From assembly GCF_000004195.4 (NCBI RefSeq), contig NC_030678.2, forward strand, positions 153,365,547 to 153,429,546: DNA of 64,000 nucleotides, read 5' to 3'. Of the stretch, positions 11,357-22,242 are shown in pieces (position 1 is the stretch's first letter; each line of letters begins with the position of its first letter). Position numbers and translations under genes: made by a program. The notes beneath the pieces were generated by a model. That model worked only from the letters and a program-made list of their open reading frames with translations. It searched no databases and had not been told where the DNA came from. Source of the DNA: Xenopus tropicalis. Its lineage: Eukaryota; Chordata; Amphibia; Anura; Pipidae.

Positions 11357-12271
11357 CAATTCACACCAGAATTTAAGTCATCTACATTCTGTTCAAGCAA
11401 ACACAATCAGAACAGCTTAGTAGTCCACTGAAAAGCCTTACATTTAATGACAAAGGCAAAATATAAGTCCTATTTATTCTGCTCATTATTTAATAGCAAA
11501 GGTGTATAGAGCCTCTTTATCTAAATGCTGAGGATTGGAATTCTAGCTCAGCCCAATATGAATTCCCCCAAGATACTGCAGCTGTCTTCAGTCTAAAGGA
11601 CAGACGTTCCTGTAGGCAACCAAAAGGTTTATTGGAGTAATTAGCCAGATATCCCCAGACAGCAAGTCCTTCTATCTTTCTGCAGCAGGTTAATCTTGCT
11701 GTCCTGACCTCTAGTCTGAGACAATGCGGATTTTATTCTCTGCCGTGTTTGTACGAAGTTGGACATATTTCAGCCTTCTTGCAAAAAAAGATATTAGAAA
11801 ACCACCTGTTATTAGCTAACAATTCAATCAGCTTTCTTGATGGACTGATATTTAGAATACTGGGGACCTTAGAGATGCCAAAATTCCACGAATATTACTA
11901 AAGTCATGTTAAGGGCATAGATAGTTATTTGCTATGATAAAAAGGAAAAGCTAGTGCTCTCAAGTGAAATTTGTTCAGCCAGTTAAATGATCTACAATAG
12001 TGTTTCTGTTGTCTTTGTCATTGTCCGGCATGGTCCTTAATGTAGTGATGTCTCATATATATAAAGCCTGGGTGCTGGCTGGGTAAAAAGTATGAAATAA
12101 TTTCCAAACATAAATCCACTATTCACAAGGGTCTGACAGCATTACCAGTCCCCACACACTTTCATCAAGCAGGACACACAATCAATTGATATTTCAAGTA
12201 AATGACTCCATTAGTATACCCAGGAGAGAAGCTGATTGATTGCTAATGTTACGAAAATTGGAAATAAAGTG
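11357..12271. other. No gene recognised
   Basis: Unassigned AT-rich sequence lies between a palindromic repeat and the Tc1-type transposon. No open frame or repeat structure was recognised. Confidence 0.5.
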
Positions 12272-12273
12272 TA

Positions 12274-12483
12274 CAGTGGAGGAAATAATTATTTGACCCC
12301 TCACTGATTTTGTAAGTTTGTCCAATGACAAAGAAATGAAAAGTCTCAGAACAGTATCATTTCAATGGTAGGTTTATTTTAACAGTGGCAGATAGCACAT
12401 CAAAAGGAAAATCGAAAAAATAACTTTAAATAAAAGATAGCAACTGATTTGCATTTCATTGAGTGAAATAAGTTTTTGAACCC
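12274..12483 (+). repeat. Left terminal inverted repeat of Tc1 element
   Basis: This 210-bp arm starts CAGTGGAGGAAATAATTATT and ends TAAGTTTTTGAACCC. It pairs with 13675-13884 with no mismatch seen. Arms of this length suggest the IR/DR class, with inner and outer transposase-binding repeats. The binding repeats themselves were not delimited. Confidence 0.9.
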
Positions 12484-12638
12484 CTACCAACCATTAAGAG
12501 TTCTGGCTCCCACAGAGTGGTTAGACACTTCTACTCAATTAGTCAACCTCATTAAGGACACCTGTCTTAACTAGTCACATGTATAAAAGACACCTGTCCA
12601 CAGAATCAATCAATCAAGCAGACTCCAAACTCTCCAAC

Positions 12639-13658
12639 ATGGGAAAGACCAAAGAGCTGTCCAAGGATGTCAGAGACAAAATTGTAGACCTGCACAAGGC
12701 TGGAATGGGCTACAAAACCATTAGCAAGAAGCTGGGAGAGAAGGTGACAACTGTTGGTGCGATTGTTCGAAAATGAAAGGAGCACAAAATGACCATCAAT
12801 CGACCTCGCTCTGGGGCTCCACGCAAGATCTCACCTCGTGGGGTGTCAATGATTCTGAGAAAGGTGAAAAAGCATCCTAGAACTACACGGGAGGAGTTAG
12901 TTAATGACCTCAAATTAGCAGGGACCACGGTCACCAAGAAAACCATTAGAAACACATTACACCGCAATGGATTAAAATCCTGCAGGGCTCGCAAGGTCCC
13001 CCTGCTCAAGAAGGCACATGTGCAGGCCTGAAGTTTGCCAATGAACACCTGAATGATTCTGTGAGTGACTGGGAGAAGGTGCTGTGGTCTGATGAGACCA
13101 AAATAGAGCTCTTTGGCATTAACTCAACTCGCTGTGTTTGGAGGAAGAAAAATGCTGCCTATGACCCCCAAAACACCGTCCCCACCGTCAAGCATGGGGG
13201 TGGAAACATTTTGCTTTGAGGGTGTTTTTCTGCTAAGGGCACAGGACAACTTATTCGCATTAACGGGAAAATGGACGGAGCCATGTATCGTGAAATCCTG
13301 AAAGACAACCTCCTTCCCTCTGCCAGGAAACTGAAAATGGGTCGTGGATGGGTGTTCCAGCACGACAATGACCCAAAACATACAGCAAAGGCAACAAAGG
13401 AGTGGCTCAAGAAGAAGCACATTAAGGTCATGGAGTGGCCTAGTCAGTCTCCGGACCTTAATCCAATAGAAAACCTATGGAGGGAGCTCAAGCTCAGAGT
13501 TGCACAGAGACAGCCTCGAAACCTTAGGGATTTAGAGATGATCTGCAAAGAGGAGTGGGACCAACATTCCTCCTAAAATGTGCGCAAACTTGGTCATCAA
13601 TTACAAGAAACGTTTGACCTCTGTGCTTGCAAACAAGGGTTTTTCCACTAAGTATTAA
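12639..13658 (+). pseudogene. Tc1-type transposase, inactivated by two stops and two frameshifts
   Basis: The reading starts at ATG 12639 ([10 protein letters not shown]), the usual start of these roughly 340-residue enzymes. The N-terminus is a paired-like helix-turn-helix DNA-binding region (KTISKKLG...GAIVRK), followed by a GRPR-type motif (RPRSGAPRK). The DDE domain shows [19 protein letters not shown] and [11 protein letters not shown], with 34 residues between the second Asp and the Glu (DD34E). Lesions: a TGA at about 12774 where Trp is expected in this family, a 4-base loss near 13026, a TGA at about 13218 again at a Trp position, and a one-base insertion near 13560. The last two segments only join across frames, and the final stop is TAA at 13656-13658. 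No functional enzyme can come from this copy. Confidence 0.95.
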
Positions 13659-13674
13659 GTCTTTTTTTGTTAGA

Positions 13675-13884
13675 GGGTTCAAAAACTTATTTCACTCAAT
13701 GAAATGCAAATCAGTTGCTATCTTTTATTTAAAGTTATTTTTTCGATTTTCCTTTTGATGTGCTATCTGCCACTGTTAAAATAAACCTACCATTGAAATG
13801 ATACTGTTCTGAGACTTTTCATTTCTTTGTCATTGGACAAACTTACAAAATCAGTGAGGGGTCAAATAATTATTTCCTCCACTG
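13675..13884 (-). repeat. Right terminal inverted repeat of Tc1 element
   Basis: This is the exact inverse of 12274-12483 as read, ending TTATTTCCTCCACTG before the TA duplicate. The boundary at 13675 is where the match to the left arm stops. Confidence 0.9.
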
Positions 13885-14037
13885 TATGCACAAGTTAGAT
13901 ACCACTTGGCCCCCATGTCTGAATAAACATTATACTCTAGATATCTTAATTAACCAGTATTTACCATATTCAATTTGGGGCCCCTAAAGTTAACCAATCC
14001 TACCAAGATATATTGAAATTGCTCTTTAAATAGGACC

Positions 14038-14242
14038 TTAAGGTGGCCATACATGGGCAGATTTCAGCTGCCAATTCTGGTCCTTCAGATCGATTCATCA
14101 GCTTATCTGCCCGTGTATGAACAACCCCGACTGCCAACCAGACCAATATCTGGCCTAAAATAATTGGATTGGGAACTGCTTTGGCTCATTAATGTGGTCC
14201 TTGGTCCAAAGGTCGCCTATGCCCCCAGTATGGCCACATTTA
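14038..14242. repeat. GGCCATACA-type foldback repeat, copy 2
   Basis: The left end is TTAAGGTGGCCATACATGG and the right end CAGTATGGCCACATT. The interior has CAGCTTATCTGCCCGTG and CCAATATCTGGCC segments typical of the family. Confidence 0.65.
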
Positions 14243-14585
14243 CTGGGCCTCTATACTCCTGGCCCCACTGCAATCGCAGGGCCCACTTCCTCTAGAGTTA
14301 TACCCCTATCCCACACATTCCATATAAAAGATCCCATACCAGTACCATATGAAAGGTCTAATGGTGCCTGCTGCCAGGTAGGCAAATGCCCCCTTTTCTT
14401 ATTTATTAAAACAGCCCTGAAAGGCACTGGTGAAAAAAGGATAGAATACTGACGCTAGAATAACAAAAGCCAACCTCTTGATTATGGTCACTATTTCTAC
14501 ATAAACCCCAGAGTGTCCACCATGTTATATGAGTTGCTGTATTTTAATATTTCTATCCCACAATTTCTGTTATAAATAAAAACAC
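14243..14585. other. No gene recognised
   Basis: A short AGATCCCATACCAGTACCAT stretch near 14330 looks like a remnant end of the TACAGGTATGGG family. Nothing else was identified. Confidence 0.4.
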
Positions 14586-14850
14586 ACAGGTATCTGGTAT
14601 CAGGTTATTCAGAATGCTCGGGATCTGGGGTTTTCTGGATAAGGGGTCCTTGTGCTAAAAAATTGTTGAAACATGAAATAAACCCAATAGCACTGTTTTG
14701 CCTCCAATAAGGATTAATTATATCCTAGTTGTGATCAAGTACAAGATACTGTTTTATTATTACAGAGAAAAAGGAAATAATTTTTAGAAATGTGAGTAAG
14801 TCTGAGCTTTATTGATAACAGGTTTCCGGATAACAGATACTATACCTGTA
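14586..14850. repeat. TACAGGTATGGG-type palindromic repeat, shortened
   Basis: It begins ACAGGTATCTGGTATCAGG and ends GATACTATACCTGTA. It contains AACCCAATAGCACTG, GTGATCAAGTACAAG and CAGAGAAAAAGGAAAT. At 265 bp it is shorter than the roughly 330-bp copies. Confidence 0.75.
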
Positions 14851-15661
14851 CCTTTTAAAATTAAGTCTGTGTTAAAATATCTGGCAGCATATTTCCTTAG
14901 CACTCCGAATGCACTTGGCTAGACAGGCACAGAGCCGACCAAGTATTATAGAAGCTAAATGCTACCTGAGGACACTATGAATCCAAAGGACACTGAAACC
15001 CAGTGATTGTGGTGGGTGTACAGAGGTACTCAGTCAGGGTGCTCTCCATCTCACCTCTTACAGCCATAAAATATAAGGCAAGGAGTCCTTGTGGGCTTGG
15101 AATGGCATGAATATTATGGGAAGCAGGCTTAGTAATAAGAAGTGGTGCAAATAAACATTTCTGTGTAGCTATAAATCTCCTTCTAGAATGTTTACAGGGG
15201 AGGAGTTGAGCCACACCACTTTCTTTGAGAAGGTGAATGCGCTCCCGAGGAGCAAGAGACACACGCAGTTTGTTTTGGCTGTTTTCTTGAATTATGAATG
15301 CAAGTCTAAGGCCAATCACTGCTAGACCAACACTTTGTCCTCTGTGCTGAATGTCACTTTGTACAGGAGCTGGATCTTAATAGCTAAAAAACAGCCCCGA
15401 ATTCAGCCCTTTGTATGATTCCATTCAACACATCTGTCCAAGATCAACAGAGGCGTTTCAATTTTGCGGGTCATACCATAAAAATTTTGCATTGAATATG
15501 TGCTCTATCCATTGATTACAGTAAAAAAAGGATTTAACTTATTGCATGCCAAGGATACTCCCAAAGCTCTAAAAATGCTATTAATTTTATCAGTTTAAAA
15601 AGCACCCAGTTGCTTTATTTGGTTGACTAAAGATTTTTTCAAACTTCCTTATGATATTATT
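14851..15661. other. No gene recognised; one isolated minus-strand open stretch
   Basis: A minus-strand frame stays open from about 15364 to 14975 (some 130 codons). It has no good acceptor at its start, no recognisable domain and no repeat relatives in the window. I treat it as chance, but it is the longest open stretch outside the transposase and the gene at 57-62 kb apart from one repeat-containing frame near 17.7 kb. Confidence 0.4.
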
Positions 15662-16092
15662 AAGACGGCCATACAAGGGCTGATAAAGGGGCTTTGGCAA
15701 CTTATTGGACCCTGTATGGGAACCATGGGAAGACCAGTCCAAATGATATCTGTCCAAAAATCAGGGACATATCTAATGCACAGATTTGAAAATCTGACAG
15801 CTCTCTGTTGGTCCTCTGTTAGGGTTGCGACCTCTGCCAGCTAAGAAAGCCGAGCAGGGAGCAAGGGTGACGTCATATGGGGGGGGCTGTGCTGTCATGG
15901 GGGCAGAGTTATGAGGCGGCGTCGGTCAATGTTACCAAGTCATACTCAGGCAGCCCTTCTGAAAACCAGGCTGTCTGGGTCAAAACCAGACAGGTGGCAA
16001 CCCTATCCTCATTATTGTATTGGTTGCCAAATTAGGGACAGATACACTTGTTTGGTAACCTTGCTAAGTTATAATATGTGTATGGCCAGCTT
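15662..16092. repeat. GGCCATACA-type foldback repeat interrupted by another MITE
   Basis: The left part begins TTAAGACGGCCATACAAGG and the right part ends GTGTATGGCCAGCTT. The element is split by the TAGGGTTGC-type MITE at 15820-16005. Without that insertion the outer element would be about 237 bp plus one target copy. Confidence 0.65.
15820..16005. mobile_element. TAGGGTTGCCACC hAT-type MITE, nested
   Basis: The ends TAGGGTTGCGACC and GGTGGCAACCCTA are inverted repeats. The flanks TCCTCTGT (15812-15819) and TCCTCATT (16006-16013) agree at six of eight positions. The interior GCTGTCTGGGTCAAAACCAG is shared with the copy at 17497. It sits inside the GGCCATACA repeat. Confidence 0.75.
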
Positions 16093-16487
16093 CACAGCTG
16101 ATTTTATTTGTGTATTTAGATCAGGGCTGTTCAACTGAAGGGCCATAGGCAGGATGCAGTACTCTAAGACAATTTAATTCCCCCCCTCCATGCCCTTTAA
16201 CTCCATAGATATCTTTGAGAGAGCTCTATAGAGTTAATGGGCATGACATAATTGTTCTATAACAATTTGGCCCCCAAAAAATGTGAAAAACTGATAACTG
16301 GCCCACAAAATGGAAACTCTTGCACATCACTGATTTGAATATGTTTAAAGATATCTACAGGTGAGCTAGTTCTGCCTATTTTTTTCATGTACAGATGAGT
16401 GGATTTCTCTTGCGTTCCACTGCGGATAATACACAGCCCATTGGAACACAACATAATGCTAGATGCTGAAAACTCGAGCATGCATCA
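16093..16487. other. No gene recognised
   Basis: GGGCTGTTCAACTGAAGGGC near 16125 and CAACAATTTGGCCCCC-like sequence near 16260 resemble worn hAT-element ends. I could not define a complete element here. Confidence 0.35.
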
Positions 16488-16495
16488 CTCTAGGG

Positions 16496-16906
16496 CAGGG
16501 GTCGGGAACCTTTTTGGCTGAGAGAGCCATAAACACCACATATTTTAAAATGTAATTCTGTGAGAGCCATACATTATGTTTGGCTGCGGGGCAAGGTAGG
16601 GTGGGTGCCAAGGATGCCGGATTCGATGCGGAGGAGGGCGTGGCCTGCGCTCGGCGGATAGAAGACATGTTTTAAGGCTTAGAACACGTGTTCTATCTGC
16701 CGAGCGCAGGGGCAAGGTAGGGTGGGTGCCAAGGATGCCGGATGCGATGCGTAGAAGGGCGTGGCCTGCGCTCGGCAGATAGAAGACGTGTTCTAAGTGC
16801 AGGCCACGGCCCCCGTTATTTTTTTTATTAAAGATTTGGCAGCAAGCCAGATGGAACCATCAAAAGAGCCACATCTGGCTCCCGAGCCATAGGTTCCCTA
16901 CCCCTG
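16496..16906. mobile_element. CAGGGGTCGGGAACC hAT-type element with perfect 8-bp duplication
   Basis: The termini CAGGGGTCGGGAACCTTT and TAGGTTCCCTACCCCTG are inverted repeats. The flanks are CTCTAGGG at 16488-16495 and 16907-16914. Subterminal AGAGAGCCATAAA and GAGCCACATCTGGCTC resemble Charlie/hAT-type ends. The centre holds a two-copy duplication of a GC-rich unit (GGCAAGGTAGGGTGGGTGCC) at about 16588 and 16711, with inverted ATAGAAGACATG/CGTGTTCTAT segments. Confidence 0.9.
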
Positions 16907-16914
16907 CTCTAGGG

Positions 16915-17496
16915 CAAACGCACACTGGATTCTCTTCTTCAGATTCCAGAAAAAATCCGACTGCAAACTCCATCTTGTCACCACAGACAATCACGAACTG
17001 CACTGTTGTTTAGTAACGCCTAATCCTAGAAGGTGTTAAGGTTCACAGTAATTATCACCACATTTTATGCTTTTAACGCTTCAAATATGTCTGTGAATTA
17101 TGCATTAGTATTATTTCTATTAGATAATTATCGCAATGCGATGGACATAATGCTTGGCCATATTTGAGATTTTTGCACATGCGATAACTAGTAACGCATG
17201 CAAAATGACTTCGATGAATCGTTACTTAATTAAAGAACACTTTTGTATGCATAAAACTATGCGTTAAGTGATAATGACCGTTTGTGAAATGGCCCCCGTG
17301 ACTGTACAGAAAGTTAGTTAGAGAAGCCCTTGTTGTTACTTTCCTGCATTAGCTTCCCCTTTATTTTAGATAAAGAGTTTACAGAGACTGTGCCCGCATT
17401 ATTATTGTTCCTAGTGGAGCCACGTTTAGGTGTACTTCTAGATCCCACTAGGTGGAGGCGCCACATTAAAGTACCAGGCATCCAGCCTTTCCCCAT
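16915..17496. other. No gene recognised
   Basis: Unassigned sequence. The stretch around 17100-17290 has several paired ATGCGATAA/TTATCGCA-like motifs and ends in AAATGGCCCCCG, which suggests a worn foldback repeat whose limits I cannot fix. Confidence 0.35.
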
Positions 17497-17731
17497 TAGG
17501 CTTGCCACCTGTCCGGTTTTGACCCAGAGAGCCCGGTTTTTGGAAGAGCTGTCCGGGTCAGCACTGCCTGCCCAATTTTCAAAATTAGGATATCTAGACA
17601 GGACTCTCTTTGACTGACACGGCGATCAGAAAACCGCATACTCCCGTCCCCTGGTATCATCCATCTCTCCCTAGTGACGTTACCACTTGCCCCATTCCTG
17701 TAGTTCCACAAACTGAAAGGTGGCAACCCTA
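17497..17731. mobile_element. TAGGGTTGCCACC hAT-type MITE with 8-bp duplication
   Basis: It runs from TAGGCTTGCCACCTGTCC to AGGTGGCAACCCTA. The flanks TTCCCCAT (17489-17496) and CTCCCCAT (17732-17739) differ at one position. It shares GGTTTTGACCCAGA with the inverse of the 15820 copy. Confidence 0.8.
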
Positions 17732-17739
17732 CTCCCCAT

Positions 17740-18478
17740 AGCTCCACAGACTGTCCTGTGGCAACAGCTGAGTGTAACGCTGTCAGAAGTGCCAGAGAGG
17801 GTGGCAACAAGGTTTCATTAGTAAGAGAAGGCACAATTCTTTTGACTGGCCAAGGATATTTACAGCATTGTATATTTTGAAGTCTCAGCTGTAATATATA
17901 AAAGCAATATGACATGAAAATCTGTACAAGGGAACTCATTTAATACCACACTACATTTATAAAAGATAATGCTGGCAGCTGTATAAAAATAACGCAACTT
18001 TCCCTAATTATGAAAGCACCACTAGTATTTTGTCCTTTCCAGCATATTTATTTTTGTTCTGCACTGCTGGAAGCTGGAGTCTGGAATCAAATGCAATGTC
18101 TAACAATAGACTCACAAAGGCCTACTAATAGCGAATACACTTAATGAACCCTGCGTACATTTCCTTTGCTGCTACTTGTTAACTTAATGGAAAACCAAAC
18201 AAAGAGAAAGCTTGTTCCATCAAGTACCTAGCAACCATAAGAGCATTTGTTTCCATTTCCAAATGATGATAGTAGATGGATCGCACCTGTATAAGAAATG
18301 CCATGTTTATCATTTTCCTCTCTTCGAATACTTTGCCTATTGTTGAGTTTCTTAAGACTTCCTTCCTGTGAAGGAACAGTGCATAACTTTTCCAAAATTT
18401 AAAAAAAATAAATAAATAAATAAATAACATGCTTTGGTTGACTTTCCTTTGGGACACTGTGGTAGAGACACAGCTACA
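17740..18478. other. No gene recognised; AAAT microsatellite
   Basis: Mostly unassigned sequence. A short (AAAT)n run lies at about 18400-18427. Short open frames here overlap the repeat and look non-coding. Confidence 0.5.
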
Positions 18479-18486
18479 CTCTAGTG

Positions 18487-18788
18487 CAGTGGCCCCCAAC
18501 CAGTGGCTCGTGAGCACCATGTTGCTCTCCAACCTCTTGGATGTTGCTCCCAGTGGCCTCAAAGCAGGTGCTTATTTTTGAATTTCTGGTAAGGAGGCAA
18601 GTTTTGGTTGCATAAAAACCAGGTGTACTGCCAAACAGAACCTATGTAGGCTTCCAGTCCATATAGGGGCAATCAAATAGCCAATAACAGCCCTTATTTG
18701 GCACTCCCAGGAACATGTTTCAAGCTTGTGTTGCTCCCCAAGTCTATTTACATTTGAATGTGGCTCAAAAAAAGGTTGGGGATACCTG
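18487..18788. mobile_element. CAGTGGCCCCCAACC hAT-type MITE with 8-bp duplication
   Basis: The termini CAGTGGCCCCCAACC and GGTTGGGGATACCTG are imperfect inverted repeats. The flanks CTCTAGTG (18479-18486) and CTCTAGGG (18789-18796) differ at one base. The interior carries TTGCTCCCAGTGGCCTC and AATAGCCAATAACAGCCC. A truncated relative lies at 31190. Confidence 0.85.
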
Positions 18789-18796
18789 CTCTAGGG

Positions 18797-19164
18797 TTTT
18801 TTATCAATGTGCCACAGCCCTGTACAGGTAATTGGAAGAGGAGAGCATAACAGGGGGCCCCTGGGGCTTCTGCCCCTTCCAATGTCCACCGCCGCGGCCT
18901 TCACACACCTTCCCGCATGGCCCCACCTGTCCGAAACCCTTCACCCGGGTTGTTGCTAATGCTGCATGCACCCTGGTATGAGGATGTCAATATCAATGAA
19001 AATATTTGAAATTCAACAGGCTTAAAGAATTTTTGTTATTTATATTTCACATTATGCTTGACTGTACTGAGGATGACAGTGCTTAGGTAATTAAAATATT
19101 GTTGGAATGTACTAAGTTCTTTGCATTTATAGAATTGCTTTTCCTGGGTGATATCAAGCCAATT
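18797..19164. other. No gene recognised
   Basis: A short C-rich stretch lies at 18855-18950, followed by AT-rich sequence. No element boundaries or coding potential were recognised. Confidence 0.45.
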
Positions 19165-19385
19165 TGACTATTTGGCCCTAGAGCCAAAAGATCCAATTAC
19201 AATGATGCGTTTAGGAGCCGTCGGAGCGAGGAGGGCATCAATGAGCCCATGAGGTCCCCAATCCTACAGGAAAATCAAACCTGCCCTGTTGACACCTGGG
19301 CAATTTATTGCCAGATATCAGTTAGGCCTGTCATGGGTCCCCATACATGGGCAGATAAGCTGCAGAATCAGTATGGCCACCTTTA
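19165..19385. repeat. GGCCATACA-type foldback repeat, copy 4, left end missing
   Basis: The right end CAGTATGGCCACCTTTAC and the interior GTCCCCATACATGGGCAG, ATCAAACCTGCC and GCCAGATATCAG match the family. The left side begins in TTTGGCCCTAGAGCC without a clear terminus. Confidence 0.6.
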
Positions 19386-19849
19386 CTTATGTACTGAGAT
19401 ATCACTAACTTGTTTTGCATGCATTTCCTATGGTGCTTATGCAACTTGGAAAACTGGATATATTGTTTAAAAAGAAATAACATAAATCAAAATTTTTCAA
19501 CATCATCTCATTAAAAAAAATTACACCATATATTTAGGTACTAATAAAAATATATTCCAGTTGATTTACATGTATTTGACAGATCTTGACAGAGTATAAT
19601 GTACTCATTATTAATGGCAGAGGAATGCTTGCTTTGGCTTTATTATATATGCTACTGTCCGTGGCATCAAAAGCGTGTCTGCCAGTGCACATAGTCTGCA
19701 TAGCAACATGCTGGGTGGGGTTCAAAACACATTCAAATACACCCTGTTCGGTGCGCAGTTAGGAAACAGCTGCCCAGGAGGTACATGTTCTGACTGCATT
19801 TAGCAGAAAAGAAAAGTTATTATATGAAATTAGAGTTTAGTGAGTTAAA

Positions 19850-19854
<5 letters not shown>

Positions 19855-19904
<50 letters not shown>
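19855..19904. repeat. (TA)n then (TG)n microsatellite
   Basis: About 22 TA dinucleotides are followed by a short TG run. It abuts the palindromic repeat that follows. Confidence 0.95.
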
Positions 19905-19908
<4 letters not shown>

Positions 19909-20223
19909 ATGGAATCCCTTATGCAGAAACCTGTTGTCCAGAAAGCTCTGAATTACAGGAGGACCATCACTATAGAGTCCATTTTAAGCAAACTATTATT
20001 TTTTTTATGTTTTCCTTTTTTTCTGTAATAAGAAAACAGTACATAGTACTTGGTGGTAACTAAGCTGCACATATCCATATTGGAGGCAAAACAATCCTAT
20101 TGGGTTTATTTTATGTTTAAACAATTTTTAGCACACAACGTATGGGAATCCAAATTATGGAAGATCCCTTTTCTGGAAAACCCCAGGTCCCTAACATTCT
20201 GGATAATAGATCCTATACCTGTA
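19905..20223. repeat. TACAGGTATGGG-type palindromic repeat
   Basis: The left end is merged with the microsatellite (GTATGGAATCCCTTATGCAG) and the right end is GATCCTATACCTGTA. The interior includes AACCTGTTGTCCAGAAAG, TTTCTGTAATAAGAAAACAG and CTATTGGGTTTATT. Confidence 0.8.
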
Positions 20224-22242
20224 TTTCACACTTTTTCACTTAGTTTTCTTTAGTGCATTGCACACAGCTGAGTTGCTAAAAGCCAAATAACAGTTTACAC
20301 AAGGATATATATTGCTGTTTTCTTAGGGCAATGCCATCTTTGCCTCCTGCTTATCTGTTCCCCCCTTAGTTTGTCCTGTAGCTCATTTATGCCCAACCTT
20401 TCTGTTTAGTGGGCTGGTTAATCAGTGTACCATACATTCTGGGCTGGATAACACCACACTGATGTTACAATAACATATCAATATATTTATATAATGTAGC
20501 CATTAATTATAACAGGGTCAGGAAATTGCACAAAAGATGAAGATGTATATATGGCATATCCATTATTTCAAAAGCATGTAACAGCTATTTTCTGGGGTAA
20601 AAAGGGCAATTATTGCCAGGTAGCTTTAAAAGAGTCTATAGAGCACATGCATGTCTGAAAGTGCAGATAGCAAAGTGCAATTTCAAGTGCAATCAACATG
20701 TTTTTTTCCCATAATGCAGCATTGTTCCCCAGTGCCATAGGGGTCCTGGCTTTGGGCTTGTGCTGTGCCTACAATTGTGCCTGATTTAGCAAAACTGCCA
20801 CAATTGCGTGTGCATTTAGTCACAAATTGGACACAATTGTGCAGAAGTCTGCCTGGCATCATTTCAGGTATTCGCTGTGTGAGTTATATGTGCTACGCCC
20901 ATTGATGCTGGGTGTGAATGTAACCACCCTGGAGCTACTGCCAGGCCAGGAGGTGGCGCCAGCTCCTGGGTTCCCCCAGTAGCACTCGATTCGGAACAAA
21001 AGGCAGGAAGGACTAAGCAATGCCAAGAGCAACTATACATTTAAAAAAAAAAAAAAAAGTTGGCAGCTTTTAGGATCCCCCTAAGTGCTATTGTTACTAC
21101 AGTCCAGGAAGGACACCTCAGCAGTAGTAAGCAAAAAGGCAGCCTCTGTTGGGTATATAAATACATGTATCCTGAAAGGAAAATGTCTGTACTCACAATA
21201 AGCTTTTGAAGGACTTGTGTCCTAACCAACTTTATATATTTTTTTTTTCTTCCAATTTTTAAAACCGTGATGTGCAACATATTGAACTATGGAGATAAGG
21301 ATGCCCAGTGCTGCCTTCTATATTACATAAATGTAAAAAAATGAAGGTGCCAACTGCCAAACCATATCTAAGTCTACTAAGAAGACGTGGAGAGCCAAGT
21401 CAGATTCATTGTATGAGCCTGGATGTGTAGGAAACCACACATATTTAAAGCCTGGCTCAATATTGCCCTCTGCAGGCACACAAGCTAACAACCTTCACTT
21501 GTAGGACAATCTTCACTTGTAGGAAATTTCTTAATGGGAAGGCTTATTATCAATATTTGAATTTGTAAATTTTAGAGTTATTCAATTCATATAAACTTTA
21601 AATTTTACTAAGTTTAAATGTTATGCTTATTTATTCAAAAATTTGAAAATAAAAAACTTATTTGAATTAAAATGTAAAAAAACCACAACTGCATTGAATT
21701 CCTATTCTACCCATCGTTGAATTAAAAAAATGCATAAATGTTGTCCAGGACAATTCCCATTCAATTCTACATAAACCCACAATCTTTTATATGCTAAAGT
21801 TTTACATTGAGTTTTTTTTTAAATTTCATTTTTTGCGCTTAATAAATATCAAACATTCAAGCTTTAGAACCTAAATTTGCATTGTGAAGTTTTTGATCAA
21901 AAAGAATTTGAATCATGGAAAAAATTTCAAGCGTCAATAAATCACCCCATTAGTGCAGCCTCAGAGGGGCATGTATTGCACCATGGGGAGGTGCAGTTTC
22001 AGCATATCAGATCATGAACCAGTCGGTTGGGATCCGTAACACAACCCATGTATTTCCACCTTAAGAAGAAAATGCACACAAATTTAGAATGAAAGACTGC
22101 AGCACTGATTAAATATTTATCTGTGTTGGAGGGATGTGCTCTGCTGCCCTGAAGTGCTTCTACTCTAGCTTTTCCCCTGTCGAATTATGTGGCACAGCAC
22201 GGCAGCAGGGGACAAGTCACATCAGAAGCAATTCAGGGCAGC
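20224..22242. other. No gene recognised; AT-rich block and poly-A
   Basis: A 16-base A run lies at about 21043-21058. From about 21540 to 21950 the sequence is AT-rich with many TTTGAAT/ATTCAAA motifs that can pair with each other, perhaps a worn foldback element. GGCCAGGAGGTGGCGCCAG at 20944 is a small GC-rich island without coding evidence. Confidence 0.45.

Larger units (their letters stand above)
12274..13884 (+). mobile_element. Complete Tc1-type transposon, 1611 bp, TA target
   Basis: The ends CAGTGGAGGAAATAATT and its exact inverse are flanked by TA at 12272-12273 and 13885-13886, the Tc1/mariner target duplication. Terminal inverted repeats of 210 bp (12274-12483 and 13675-13884) read as identical when I compare them base by base. 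Between them lies one transposase gene carrying four lesions. Intact identical ends around a dead gene suggest that this copy was moved by a transposase supplied in trans and that the insertion is young. Confidence 0.95.

Noticed and set aside
14975..15364. Minus-strand open stretch of about 130 codons as a gene
   Set aside because: It has no recognisable domain, no good acceptor, and a stop just upstream. One such frame in 64 kb can arise by chance.
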